Source of the DNA: Fibrobacter sp.
Lineage (GTDB): Bacteria; Fibrobacterota; Chitinivibrionia; Chitinivibrionales; Chitinispirillaceae
Assembly (NCBI GenBank): GCA_012519985.1
Contig: JAAYPC010000046.1
Location: forward strand, 17,967-81,966
Length of the DNA stretch: 64,000 nt
Direction of reading: 5' to 3'
Under the pieces are notes generated by a model. The model had not been told where the DNA came from, made no database searches, and worked only from the letters and a program-made list of their open reading frames with translations. The position numbers and the translations under genes are program-made. This document shows positions 18,595 to 28,110 of the stretch, piece after piece; the stretch's first letter is position 1; every line of letters starts with the position of its first letter.

Positions 18595-19680
18595 TCAATT
18601 TATTCTGCTCTGATAGACATATTTTCTGATATACTCCACTATAGACTGTTTTTCTTTTGCAGAAAGCATGAACATGATGTATGGTTCTTCACCCGCCATA
18701 ATCTCCCAGTAAACTATGGAATCGATATGTTTTTTCCTTACTTTTTCCAGGAAAGCTTCTTCTTCTTTAGAAAGCTTTTTGCCTCCCTTTTTCAACATAT
18801 CCAGATAATATCCCTGGCTGAGCAGACACTCTCGATACATCTGGACCTTGTATGTAAACATCTCCTCGCCCTGAAGCTTTATCTGAAGATCAGGTTCCAT
18901 CTCCCAGCATGCCAGACAGTTAGCCATGGCATGCCAGACAAAACCATCGGAAGTCTGATATTGAATTTCACACTCATTTACTCCGGTTTTTTTTATTCTG
19001 AAAGGAAACTGAAGCCTGTCTTCTTTTAGACAGAGATTGTTTTTCTCCAGAATGTTCTGCAAAAAATTCAGCAGATAAGGATTATTCTTATTAAGCATGA
19101 ATGCGTATGTAATAGCATCGAGTGCTTCTCGTTTTTTTCCGGTTTTATCGTAGACATCTGCCAAAAAAAGATATTCCTGATAACCTGCATCGTTTAACTG
19201 AATAGCTCTTTTCAGGTAATACTCGGCACGACGATAATCTCCCAGGAAACTCCAGGCATCCCCCAGATTCGATGCCGATTTAAAATACAGACTGTCTATT
19301 TTATAAGCCTTTTCATAGAGATTTTTCACCTCCTCGTAATTGTCATTTTCCAGCTCCTGAGCAGCCAGTTCAAAAAGATCTGCTATTTTTTGCTTTGGTA
19401 CATCTATCATCAATGAGTTGTTGCCGTCTTTATCCCGGGAAACATAAAGAAATGGGCTTACTGCCAGTTGGTCAACCTGAAAAAGAACCAGATCTGTTGG
19501 TTCCAGTTTATTTACTTTTGTCGTCTTGTAAGTAATGCCGTTTTTTCTGTATATGTCCTGAAATGAAGTGGAAAAAGAGCTTTTATCATCGAGCGCCGAA
19601 AACCCTTTCAGCTCTTTTGCTGTCGAACTGAACAGACCAATATTAACCGATACAATAATGGTAATAATCTGACTTTTCAT
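18595..19680 (-). CDS. TPR-repeat protein, exported
   Basis: A short hydrophobic N-terminus (MKSQIITIIVSVNIGLFSS) is probably a signal peptide. Residues about 100-215 hold at least three TPR-like units (FELAAQELENDNYEEVKNLY, ASNLGDAWSFLGDYRRAEYY, LADVYDKTGKKREALDAITY). The C-terminal 140 residues are not recognised and include CLACWEME and KKGGKKLSKEEEAFLEKV. Likely a periplasmic scaffold. Transcribed on its own 33 bp before the SDR gene, so the two may be co-transcribed. Confidence 0.7.
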   Translation of the reverse strand: MKSQIITIIVSVNIGLFSSTAKELKGFSALDDKSSFSTSFQDIYRKNGITYKTTKVNKLEPTDLVLFQVDQLAVSPFLYVSRDKDGNNSLMIDVPKQKIADLFELAAQELENDNYEEVKNLYEKAYKIDSLYFKSASNLGDAWSFLGDYRRAEYYLKRAIQLNDAGYQEYLFLADVYDKTGKKREALDAITYAFMLNKNNPYLLNFLQNILEKNNLCLKEDRLQFPFRIKKTGVNECEIQYQTSDGFVWHAMANCLACWEMEPDLQIKLQGEEMFTYKVQMYRECLLSQGYYLDMLKKGGKKLSKEEEAFLEKVRKKHIDSIVYWEIMAGEEPYIMFMLSAKEKQSIVEYIRKYVYQSRIN

Positions 19681-19985
19681 AATGATTCCCCTCCAGTTCA
19701 GAGGTTCAGGGTTCAGAGATTCTGCCCGTGCTTCTTTATGATTTGTGCATCAAAATAGGAACCAATTTTCAAAGACTGAAAGAAATGCAGTAATAAAGAG
19801 GTAATAAAAACGAAATATCCTCTCAGGCATAACACTTGCATTCCCATAATTATTTACAACCAAACTTTCTGAAATAGGACATTACCATCTGCAGAAATCA
19901 AAATGCAGCCAGACTTTTCCATTAGCGATTATTATATTCATACTCCCTGTTAAAATTTTTTATAAAAGGTATCATTCGAATTCCT
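19681..19985. other. Divergent intergenic region (TPR gene / DUF6941-like gene)
   Basis: This 305-bp stretch lies between divergent genes and must contain both promoters. AGGTTCAGGGTTCAGAG near 19700 is a short direct duplication. Nothing else is recognised. Confidence 0.4.
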
Positions 19986-20393
19986 ATGAAACCAATCGTT
20001 TTGGCTATGGTGATCTGCGATAACTACTATAGAGATGCCCATACCGGAAAGAGTATCTTGTCAGGAACTTTCAGCTCCATTAACAGCCCTGCATTCCCCT
20101 CCAAGCACGGTAACTGCGCCATTTATGTCGCTTTAACCGATGTCGCTACCCAGGGTAAAGCTCAACTGATTTTTAGAAAAGAAGGTGGTAGCTTTTCCAT
20201 GACCCTTCCTCCCTGGGAAGTAGAAGCTCCAGGAAGCAGAAGAGCGGTAGTAGAAATTGGAGGAAATATTAATGGATTGCCCCTGCCAGAGGAGGGTGAC
20301 TATGAATTCGTACTTTTATGGAATGATCTGGAGATAGCATCCCGCAGACTTGTTGCTATAAAAATCAATCTGCAAATGCCAGAACAATCCTGA
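19986..20393 (+). CDS. Small DUF6941-like protein
   Basis: The start MKPIVLAMVICDNYYRDAHTG followed by a strongly beta-stranded body with GDYEFVLLWNDLEIASRRL resembles the small family annotated as DUF6941, whose members open with a similar 'ALVCD' segment and a 'GK..L.G.F' turn. No signal peptide. Function unknown. A 74-aa membrane protein gene follows after 37 bp and may be co-transcribed. Confidence 0.6.
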   Translation: MKPIVLAMVICDNYYRDAHTGKSILSGTFSSINSPAFPSKHGNCAIYVALTDVATQGKAQLIFRKEGGSFSMTLPPWEVEAPGSRRAVVEIGGNINGLPLPEEGDYEFVLLWNDLEIASRRLVAIKINLQMPEQS

Positions 20394-20430
20394 AAAAAGA
20401 TTCTAATAACTACTAAATAAAGGAATAAAA

Positions 20431-20655
20431 ATGGATCTGCCAACAATTTTAGCTAAAATAACCGGTGTAGTACTTTTAATCTGGACTCTTTTTTCCATCT
20501 ACAAACATTTCGTTCTCAGCAAAAAAGAGAAAATTAAAACCAGTAAACAAAATGAAGGACAATCGGTATCGGAACAGTTCCTTAACACCAGTCTTCTCTA
20601 CTTGTGGCTGGCGTTCATGACGGTTTTTTCCATAGGAATGATAGTAAATAATTGA
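20431..20655 (+). CDS. Small two-helix membrane protein
   Basis: Not recognised. The 74 residues contain two predicted membrane helices (about 6-25 and 55-71) joined by a basic, polar loop (KKEKIKTSKQNEGQ). RBS AAAGGAATAAAA precedes the ATG. It follows the DUF6941-like gene closely on the same strand. Accepted on helices, RBS and position rather than homology. Confidence 0.5.
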   Translation: MDLPTILAKITGVVLLIWTLFSIYKHFVLSKKEKIKTSKQNEGQSVSEQFLNTSLLYLWLAFMTVFSIGMIVNN

Positions 20656-20815
20656 ACCGCCAATCTATCCAATGATCACTATATCTTACAGACTACTGAT
20701 GATAAGAAAGATATAATCTTTTTAGGTCAACACTTTTTCTCTTCAGAACCAGAGGTTTTTCGCCTGAATGATTTAATTTTCTATAAAAACAAACCAACTG
20801 TAAGGATTGGTGATT

Positions 20816-23800
20816 ATGAAAGCATTGGGAAATTTAAAGCATCTGCTGCTGTGTGTAATTCTTTCTCCCCTGTTTCTTAACCTGGCGACTGCAGAGATAA
20901 TCATACATATTCAACATCCCTGGGCGGTCGAAGATACAGTAAGAGCCAATACTCCTATCTACATTGCAACAGAAGAGACAGGGTGGTATCCAGGCAAAGT
21001 TATGACCAGTGAAGGTGGGAACTGGTATAGTTATACCTTTGTCACTACTACTAAAAAGTCCACCCAACGCATAGAGATAATGAGCGTTATCCCCACTGCC
21101 TATGATAACATGGCAAACCGGCTGACCTACCCTCCAGCCACACAGCGTCAGCTCACTATGGCTTCAATTTTTGCAGATAATACCGAAGCTAACGAGGTTT
21201 GGATCACCTTTCCGACTCCAACCTCAGCTCCTGTTATTCACTTCACTCCCCCGCCAAGCAAAGTTATTGCTTTTTTCAATCCATGGGAAACAGGTTTTCC
21301 CCGAGCCAACATCGATAAACTGGCCAACGTAACAATGAGGAAAATGCCAGATTATTGTGGATGGTTCTGCTACAATTATTTTGGCGACCTGAGCTCTTTG
21401 AGGGTCAAATTCGTCAATTCGAAAGACAGAAGAACCGTTTATACAAACAGTGGAGTCGGAGAGGGAGATTTTATCGATATTACAGAAGCTCTGGAGAACT
21501 TTGATACTGTCTGGATCTTTCCAGATCCTCTCCCCGATGGTCCTCCCGTTATCGAAACCACATTTCCTGGATTCACCGGTGACTGTGGCATAATAACCCT
21601 TGCAGTCACTCTCAGAGACAAAGGTGAAAGCGCTGATTTCGGAGAACGTGCCAACGTCTGTGACGGAAAGGAAAAGGCCACCAGAGGGATGGTACAAAAA
21701 CGCCTGGGCACCGATGGTAAACCGGTTAAAACTGCCGGTGCCTGCCAATCCGATGATTTTCATCTTTGGTATGTAGCGGAAAATCTCACCGGTGGCTACA
21801 CCAACGAGATCTGTCATAATATAACTCTGCAGAAAAACGAAGATGGTCTATATGAATATGACACCGATGCCTTTTTCCCTCTGGATGACTTTGTTTATCT
21901 GGATGAAGCCCGCACCATTAAAAACCCCAATTATACTGTAGATGAAGGGCTTGATGGGAAAAATCATAATTTCTGGTTTACCATGGAGCTGTCTGCCAAG
22001 TTTGAATACGTTCCAGGTCAAACCTTTTATTTCAGAGGTGATGACGATGTGTGGGTGTTTATTGACAGCCAATTGGTAGTCGATCTGGGAGGCCTCCATA
22101 TGGCAACTGAAGGCTCTGTGGATCTGGATGATCTTAAACTCACACCTGGAGAAACCTATACCTTCAAGCTCTTCTTTGCAGAAAGAAAATGCTGTGAATC
22201 CAATTTCAGAATGGTTACCTCCATTAATCTGCGATCCAGCAGTAATCTTTTCTATGAAAAGGACTCCTCCAGCCAGATTATCAAATACCACATGAAATCC
22301 AAACGCACTAAAAGCAATCTGGCCTGCGATTCTGATGGAGAAATAGTTGATACCGTTAATGCAGACGTAGTCTATTATATTGAAGGGCCATCCTTCCCAT
22401 CTCCTTTCCAGCTAAGGCCTGGAAAGCACTTCGGTGACAGCACCATCGATAAATACGGTATCGTTATAGTAGCTACAAAGGACAGCTCTATTCTAAAACT
22501 GGATACCACCAGTTTCATTGGAGTTGTTCCTGGTGATTATGTGATTAAATATTATTCTGCACTAGACCGCTCTCAGCAGGGTAGTATCCCCTTTACTATT
22601 TTTGAGGTGCCCAAACCACCAAGAATCCCAAACTCTGTGCTACGTGCAGCTTATTATGCAGATAACGGCTTTGGACAGGTAAACCGCGCCGAAATCTACC
22701 TGAAAAATACTCCATCCATTATTCCAGATTCTATTCAGCTTTTCTGGCCTAACAGCAAGGTCAGTAGAGTAGTAACAAAAAAAGAGATCACTATCGATAC
22801 TGCAAACAATAAACACCTTACTGTCATTCTCAGCAAGCCTTTCGATCCCGAGATAACTACCTATATTGGAACTAATCAGCTTGGCTACTGCTATTCTTAT
22901 GATACTGCTTTTTATAACCCCGAGGAAATCCTTCCCATCCGGCTTGCCGACAGCGTAGGACCTCTGCTAAAAGATGTAATCATGCTGGAACGGATCGGAT
23001 CTGCTCAGGACACATTTCTTCTGACCTTCACTGAAAAAGTAAAGGACAGCTCAGTAATTGGAAAATCACTCAAACTTATTAAATCTAGCGGAAAACACTT
23101 TGTAGACGCAAATCTTCTACAAATCAAAGCGGATACTATCTTTGTAACCGTTTCTGTTCACGATAATGAAAGGCCTTCACCTGGAGACAGCCTGCAGATT
23201 GAGTCTTCCGGACCTCTTGTAGATTTATACGGAAATCATGCCAGATTCGATAACCGCCCTGTTGTGATACGGATAAGAAGATCACCTGCAAACATAACAA
23301 AAGCATTCTACCTGGACAAAGATGCCGATGGCACGGTCGATCAGGTACAGATCCAATTCGACAGAGAAGTGGATATCACAGATATCAGTGCCACTTTTAC
23401 TTGGGTAAACAATATTTCCACCAGTCCCCTCAATGGCACCAGAATCAAACACGGAGACAACGGGTCTGTGGTATTGGTAGATGTAAGCGGAGCTTTTAAT
23501 AAAAACGTGCAAAATATTACTTCTGGAATAATGACTGTCAAAGTGGAATACAATCAGTTTTCATCTGTTCAGAAAAATTCCGTTGTAAACGACAGCGCAG
23601 CACCGGTGGTACTCTCTGCACTCTATGCTCCTGGAATTTCATCCGAAGATGAACTGACCATTCCAGATACATTAATTGCCACATTCTCTGAAGAGATCGA
23701 TTCGTTCAGCACTGATCTGCCTTTAAAATTCAGGAAACCAGGCTCAGGGTCCGATTACAAAATCTCGCTTGAGTTTCTTAAACAAAAAGGCTCAGAATAT

Positions 23801-24283
23801 TCTTTCAAGGTTACTTCCATCGAAAGCTCCGTGTACCCGGAAATCGGTGACTCTGTTTGGATCAATCCGGAGAAAAATATAGCGGATATGTTTTCCAATG
23901 CACAAAGTAATCCTCTGAATAAAAGGGTACTTCTGGGATTCCGTTCAACGCCTCTGAAGTTCAAATTCAAACTAGGACCAAACCCGTTCAATCCAAAGAG
24001 ACAATTGATAACCATCACTGTTGGCCCGGAAACCAGAACCCGCGAACTTCTTGATATTCAGGCGACTGTCAAAATATATGACAATTTGGGAAATATGGTT
24101 CACCAGGACTTCCAAAAAAGCCAGAACAACAAAAATCCTATTGTAAAATTAGTATGGGATGGTAAAAATCTTTCTGGAAAACAGGTGAGTGGCGGTACCT
24201 ATATGGCAATAGTCAGAGCAGAAGAAATTAGTGGTCGCAGAGCTGAGACTGCTCGTCTTTTCATCGGAGTTAAACTAAAATAG
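20816..24283 (+). CDS. Large fibro-slime domain surface protein
   Basis: A 1155-aa secreted protein with a fibro-slime domain, known from Fibrobacter and Dictyostelium-type slime proteins and related to PA14-type carbohydrate-contact modules. A signal peptide (about 1-27) is followed by two starch-binding-like beta segments (about 30-240). The fibro-slime core is at about 255-475 (FYFRGDDDVWVFIDSQLVVD, FKLFFAERKCCESNFRM). Several bacterial Ig-like repeats with DKDADGTVDQVQIQFD follow. The end is a FlgD/T9SS-like sandwich (LGPNPFNPKRQ, LVWDGKNLSGKQVSGGTYMA). The start at 20816 has AAGGA nine bases upstream; 20807 is TTG. Likely cell-surface adhesion to polysaccharide. Confidence 0.88.
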   Translation: MKALGNLKHLLLCVILSPLFLNLATAEIIIHIQHPWAVEDTVRANTPIYIATEETGWYPGKVMTSEGGNWYSYTFVTTTKKSTQRIEIMSVIPTAYDNMANRLTYPPATQRQLTMASIFADNTEANEVWITFPTPTSAPVIHFTPPPSKVIAFFNPWETGFPRANIDKLANVTMRKMPDYCGWFCYNYFGDLSSLRVKFVNSKDRRTVYTNSGVGEGDFIDITEALENFDTVWIFPDPLPDGPPVIETTFPGFTGDCGIITLAVTLRDKGESADFGERANVCDGKEKATRGMVQKRLGTDGKPVKTAGACQSDDFHLWYVAENLTGGYTNEICHNITLQKNEDGLYEYDTDAFFPLDDFVYLDEARTIKNPNYTVDEGLDGKNHNFWFTMELSAKFEYVPGQTFYFRGDDDVWVFIDSQLVVDLGGLHMATEGSVDLDDLKLTPGETYTFKLFFAERKCCESNFRMVTSINLRSSSNLFYEKDSSSQIIKYHMKSKRTKSNLACDSDGEIVDTVNADVVYYIEGPSFPSPFQLRPGKHFGDSTIDKYGIVIVATKDSSILKLDTTSFIGVVPGDYVIKYYSALDRSQQGSIPFTIFEVPKPPRIPNSVLRAAYYADNGFGQVNRAEIYLKNTPSIIPDSIQLFWPNSKVSRVVTKKEITIDTANNKHLTVILSKPFDPEITTYIGTNQLGYCYSYDTAFYNPEEILPIRLADSVGPLLKDVIMLERIGSAQDTFLLTFTEKVKDSSVIGKSLKLIKSSGKHFVDANLLQIKADTIFVTVSVHDNERPSPGDSLQIESSGPLVDLYGNHARFDNRPVVIRIRRSPANITKAFYLDKDADGTVDQVQIQFDREVDITDISATFTWVNNISTSPLNGTRIKHGDNGSVVLVDVSGAFNKNVQNITSGIMTVKVEYNQFSSVQKNSVVNDSAAPVVLSALYAPGISSEDELTIPDTLIATFSEEIDSFSTDLPLKFRKPGSGSDYKISLEFLKQKGSEYSFKVTSIESSVYPEIGDSVWINPEKNIADMFSNAQSNPLNKRVLLGFRSTPLKFKFKLGPNPFNPKRQLITITVGPETRTRELLDIQATVKIYDNLGNMVHQDFQKSQNNKNPIVKLVWDGKNLSGKQVSGGTYMAIVRAEEISGRRAETARLFIGVKLK

Positions 24284-24312
24284 CATGCACCTGTCAAAGT
24301 TGCATGCTTTTA
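24283..24312 (+). terminator. Rho-independent terminator after the fibro-slime gene
   Basis: GCATGCA at 24283-24289 pairs with TGCATGC at 24301-24307, followed by TTTTATTT. It begins at the last base of the gene's stop codon. Confidence 0.7.
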
Positions 24313-24325
24313 TTTGAAAAAGGTT

Positions 24326-24619
24326 TTAATGTGGCTTAGACCGGTTTCTCCCTTTTTTGAAACCGGCTCCATTGCCCCTTGAACGTTCCTGAGCAAAATC
24401 TACCTTTATATTTCTTCCTTCAATAAAAAAGTTATTTAATTCTGAGACAGCGGCATCTGCATTCTCCATCTCGACAAAACCAAATCCTCTTGACCTCCCA
24501 CTTATTCTGTCGGTTGGAATTTTAACCGACAAGACTTCTCCAAATCTTGAAAAAAGCTCCTTAATAGAATCCTCTGTACTTGAAAAAGGAAGATTTCCAA
24601 CAAACAACTTCTTTGACAT
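24326..24619 (-). CDS. RRM-type RNA-binding protein
   Basis: A single RNA-recognition motif of the bacterial cold-shock/Rbp type. RNP2 is LFVGNL at residues 5-10 and RNP1 is RGFGFVEM at about 44-51. A short basic Gly/Arg-rich tail (ERSRGNGAGFKKGRNRS) follows. The start at 24619 has GGAGAAGG upstream and gives 97 aa; the longer ORF from 24676 adds 19 unrelated residues. Probably binds RNA; target unknown. Confidence 0.9.
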   Translation of the reverse strand: MSKKLFVGNLPFSSTEDSIKELFSRFGEVLSVKIPTDRISGRSRGFGFVEMENADAAVSELNNFFIEGRNIKVDFAQERSRGNGAGFKKGRNRSKPH

Positions 24620-24783
24620 TATAGCCTTCTCCCATACTGAACTAATACAAGACACACCCGGGCTTAACTGCATCATTCTGCAATTATGATACCTTCCTTT
24701 GTTTTCAGCATAAAACCTTTATTTTGGCGCAGATATGTTTTCTTACAGGAATTTTAATTATATTCAACCGTATTCTTTTATAC

Positions 24784-25186
24784 AGGAGCGGAAGATCGGG
24801 CAGTCGCTGTAATCTTTGTATTGCAGAGGAAAGTCCGGGCACCACAGGACAGGATACTTCGTGCTGAGCGAAGGACCCGTAAGGGTACGGAAAGTGCAAC
24901 AGAGAGAAGACCACTCTTTCTGCAGCTCTAACAAGGGCCTGCAGATGGGGCGAGATGTGAAAAGGTGAGGTAAGAGCTCACCGTCCCGCTGAAGCGGGAG
25001 CAGGTAAACCCTATCCGGTGCAAGACCAAGTAGAGGGGATTTCTGCAGACAACAGCAGAAGGGAATGGTCCGTTCTTTTCCCCAGGGTAGGTCGCTAAAT
25101 GTTCCGCCGCTGGCGGGACCAGATAAATGACTGCCTCTTCCCAAATGGGAAAAGACAGAACCCGGCTTACAGTTCTTCCGTTCCTT
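24784..25186 (+). ncRNA. rnpB: RNase P RNA (type A)
   Basis: Catalytic RNA of RNase P, which trims tRNA 5' ends. Conserved P4 strands are visible: GAGGAAAGTCCGGGC near 24829 and ACAGAACCCGGCTTAC near 25155. GGAGCGGAAGA at 24785 pairs with TCTTCCGTTCC at 25174-25184 to form P1, which sets both ends. GGTAAACCC and the GCGGGAGCAGG loop in between fit the specificity domain. Length about 400 nt fits a type A RNA. A T-rich stretch follows. The ORFs in this stretch (24764-25144, 24928-25209) are shadows. Confidence 0.95.
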
Positions 25187-25350
25187 ATTTTTTCCTTGCT
25201 ATTGTGCAAATGTGCAGAGATAATAAAAAAGATGATAAATTACTGCAATTTAATGTTATAATTACCGTTCAATCATTGTATTATGAATCGATAAAGGTCT
25301 GAGAACGGTCAATAATTTCACGAAAACGCTAAAAAACCGGGACGTTTCCG

Positions 25351-26724
25351 TTGTATCTCACTTTTAGAATATTTTCGGTCAGCTTTTTAATCGCTTTATC
25401 TTTTCAGCTCTGCATTGCCCAAGACTCCATCTCACACCAGGCTCAGCCAAAAGAACTTAAAATTTCCAAAATTAACATCTTTGGCAACAAAACTACCAGA
25501 TCAAAAACCATTAAGCTGTTTATGGGGCTTGATACCGGAACCATTTATGATTCACTGAAACTGCGACTCTGTGAAAAAAAACTGGAAGAAACCAATCTGT
25601 TCTCTAAAGTAGATCTCTTCACCCTTAAGAAAGAAGAGGGAGTGGAAGTCTTTATAATTGTTGAAGAGAAAATGTATGTCTCTCCCACCGGCGGTGGAAT
25701 GTGGTACTCGTATAAGTATGGAGAAAAAAACCTCTGGCTGCGACTGGAACTGGGACTGGCAAACAATAATTTCCGCGGAATGATGGAAAACTTATACACA
25801 TCAGTATCGGTTTGGGATTGGAGAAGTTTCTCATTTTCATGGTCAAAACCACTGCTGCCAAGCAATTTCTTCTTTTCTATCGGTTCAGGAGTGGATTTTT
25901 ATCCCGACGAAGTTTTCTATACCGATCATTTCGTCTTTACTAACCGTTTCCGTTTCGGAAGAAGAATAAAAAACCGTACCAGAGTTTCCATTGGTCTCAA
26001 CCCCACCTTCAGAAAAGACATCTTTAATTTAAATAACCAAGAACTGCACCTGAAAACCAGTGAACTCTTCTCCTCCATCTTTTGGATATCTGATTACCGC
26101 AAACCCTTTTTTGATCCAAAAAGTGGATGGCTGGGTCTGGCCGAAATCAAATCCAACCATCTGTATTCAGGAAGATTCGATCCTTTTTTTCAATTGACTA
26201 CTAATTTTGACTTCTATCACGGTGGAATTCTTTCATCACACAGAGTGGCTTATCGTTTTCAAAGTATACTGAGAAATGATGATGCAGGACCTTTTCATAC
26301 AATAGAACTTGGTGGTAACGGCTCTCTAAGAGGCTACTCAAGCGCAATAATAGGATTGAATTTGGATGGCAATAACAGTCTTTTGTTTTCAATGGAATAC
26401 CGCTTCCCCCTGTTTTTCATGCCGGCTATAAATGTTCCAATCCTATCAAATAGAAACAAACTTTTTTCTGCCGTTAGACAAAGAATAGATGGCGCGCTTA
26501 TCTTTGACTATGGCCGCGTCTCCACCTCTACCAGAAGTCTTCTGGGCATTACCAACGGACCTATAGAAAGTGGTGCAGGTATTGGATTTGGTATTCGCTC
26601 GATGATTCTGAATCTGGAACGCAGCCTGGTAATGGACATTGTCTGGGGAAAAGACAATTCAGCACAAATGTTGAAATTTAAGAAAACTCCGACTATTCAT
26701 ACTTACATAGATCTTTATTTCTAA
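25351..26724 (+). CDS. BamA/TamA-like outer-membrane protein (Omp85 superfamily)
   Basis: A signal peptide (ending near IAQ, residue 24) precedes one POTRA domain (about 35-110: ISKINIFGNKTTRSKTIKLF, VEVFIIVEEK) and a C-terminal Omp85 barrel (about 115-457). The lid-loop motif is SLRGYSS, and the last strand ends in YIDLYF with the aromatic C-terminus of barrel proteins. One POTRA and 457 aa are far shorter than BamA, so a TamA-like or transport role is more likely than being the main BAM protein. It starts at TTG (25351) after GGGA; no better start exists. Confidence 0.85.
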   Translation: MYLTFRIFSVSFLIALSFQLCIAQDSISHQAQPKELKISKINIFGNKTTRSKTIKLFMGLDTGTIYDSLKLRLCEKKLEETNLFSKVDLFTLKKEEGVEVFIIVEEKMYVSPTGGGMWYSYKYGEKNLWLRLELGLANNNFRGMMENLYTSVSVWDWRSFSFSWSKPLLPSNFFFSIGSGVDFYPDEVFYTDHFVFTNRFRFGRRIKNRTRVSIGLNPTFRKDIFNLNNQELHLKTSELFSSIFWISDYRKPFFDPKSGWLGLAEIKSNHLYSGRFDPFFQLTTNFDFYHGGILSSHRVAYRFQSILRNDDAGPFHTIELGGNGSLRGYSSAIIGLNLDGNNSLLFSMEYRFPLFFMPAINVPILSNRNKLFSAVRQRIDGALIFDYGRVSTSTRSLLGITNGPIESGAGIGFGIRSMILNLERSLVMDIVWGKDNSAQMLKFKKTPTIHTYIDLYF

Positions 26725-26865
26725 TGTGGGGTCCGCCCGAATGTTTCATCCGGACAACCTCCTCCCCCAGGGGCTGCAGCCTGGGCTAGTATATTGCGTC
26801 CCTTCAGGGCTCACGCTTCAAGGTGCTTCAGGGATTATGAGTCCCCCTTTGTTGGATCTTGGGGA
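26725..26865. repeat. REP-like palindromic intergenic sequence
   Basis: Between convergent genes lie two inverted repeats: GTCCG..CGGAC spanning about 26731-26755 and CCCAGG-GGCTGCAG-CCTGGG near 26766-26785. They are followed by CTAGTATATTGCGTCCCTTC, a GC-rich composition unlike the surrounding genes. Probably a REP-type element that also ends both transcripts. Confidence 0.45.
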
Positions 26866-27762
26866 CTACTGTTTCTGATCTTGAATCAGGGAAATGAAAG
26901 TATCTGCCTTGTCAAATTCCAGCAGAAAATCGGTTTGAAGATTCGCCAGATCCGGTTCATCGACAGGTACCTTCTCATTCTGGAATATCTCCCATATTCT
27001 TGCATCAAGTCCGTTAATAGAAGCCCTTCCGCTATTGCCAATATTGCACAGATGACACAGATAATCTCCCAGAGTTACCGTAGCGATAAACACATTATCC
27101 TTTTTTGCAGTCCATGGGTGATGATGACATAATATTGTTTGAGAGATTATTTCCGGAAGATTCCATCTCTCAGCCAACCAGCAGCCAACCTGCGCATGGC
27201 TGGTTCCAATAACCATCTCTTCAGCATCATCCAGGGTATCCCCTTTTGATACCATATCCATTATTTGCGCAAATTCACCATGAAAATACTGATTCAGTAT
27301 GATTTTTCCAATATCATGCAAAAGGCCGGCGACAAACGCTTCTGAAGCGTTTCTGGAATGATAATTCCTGGCAAGCATCCTGGAGGCAATACCACACCCG
27401 ATGGAATGTTCCCAGAATCTTGAAACATCAAAAACTGATACATTCTCCTGGTTCCTGAATACATCAAACACCGAAAGGGAGAGCCCCATTTCTTTGACAG
27501 TGTTAAATCCCAGTACAACAATGGCCATGTTCACAGTAGAAATTTCCCTGGGGAAACCATAATAGGCGGAATTGGCCAGTTTCAGAATTCGTGCGGTAAG
27601 GGTCTGATCCGAAGAGATGAGTCTGGCCAGTGATGCAGCGCTGGTTCTGGGATTATCAACCAATTCCAGCATTTTAGAGACAATTGTAGGCAGAGTCGGT
27701 AAACCGATGATACTTTCGGTGATTCTTTTTATTCTGTATGGATCAGTTTTTCTTTTTACCAT
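26866..27762 (-). CDS. HDOD-domain signalling protein
   Basis: HDOD proteins are HD-like domains without phosphodiesterase activity that act as output partners in motility and c-di-GMP signalling. The N-terminal segment IKRITESIIGLPTLPTIVSK and ILKLANSAYYGFPREISTV are family signatures; AGLLHDIGKIILNQY keeps an HD pair. At 298 aa only one HDOD unit is present with no receiver domain. It is the last gene of the minus-strand flagellar unit (21 bp after a small basic protein gene), which fits a role in motility control. Confidence 0.88.
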   Translation of the reverse strand: MVKRKTDPYRIKRITESIIGLPTLPTIVSKMLELVDNPRTSAASLARLISSDQTLTARILKLANSAYYGFPREISTVNMAIVVLGFNTVKEMGLSLSVFDVFRNQENVSVFDVSRFWEHSIGCGIASRMLARNYHSRNASEAFVAGLLHDIGKIILNQYFHGEFAQIMDMVSKGDTLDDAEEMVIGTSHAQVGCWLAERWNLPEIISQTILCHHHPWTAKKDNVFIATVTLGDYLCHLCNIGNSGRASINGLDARIWEIFQNEKVPVDEPDLANLQTDFLLEFDKADTFISLIQDQKQ

Positions 27763-27783
27763 TTATATTACCTCTGCTTGCTT

Positions 27784-28089
27784 TCATGCCTTGATATCAA
27801 CGAAATGACCATCATCTCTTCTATTATTTTTTTTGGAAGTCTCCTCCTGAGAGCTTCTTGATTTCTTCCTCTTTCTGTTCTTATCCCGGATGATCTTCTG
27901 CCTGCCATCAATGATTTTCCCCTCAGCATGGTCCACTTCTACCGGTTTGGTAATCCTCTGGGAAATCTCTGAATTAACAATCTGGGCATTCTGCTGCTGA
28001 TTGATTACCGGTTTCTGGTGAGCATCATCCTGATGACGGTTAAAGTGTGGTAAACCGGATACGGAAATATTGACTTCTACTCCACTCAC
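27784..28089 (-). CDS. Small basic protein of the flagellar operon
   Basis: Not recognised. The 101 residues are polar and strongly basic in the second half (RQKIIRDKNRKRKKSRSSQEE), with no signal peptide or membrane helix, and probably largely unstructured. It sits 21 bp after fliA/whiG and 21 bp before the HDOD gene on the same strand, as small unnamed proteins often do in this part of flagellar operons. A flagellar role is inferred from position only. Confidence 0.55.
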   Translation of the reverse strand: MSGVEVNISVSGLPHFNRHQDDAHQKPVINQQQNAQIVNSEISQRITKPVEVDHAEGKIIDGRQKIIRDKNRKRKKSRSSQEETSKKNNRRDDGHFVDIKA

Positions 28090-28110
28090 CCTGATCTCTC
28101 CCGGCTACTG

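Noticed and set aside
24764-25209. Minus-strand ORFs (126 and 93 aa) near 24.8-25.2 kb
   Set aside because: They lie within the RNase P RNA gene, whose conserved P4 strands are visible on the plus strand.
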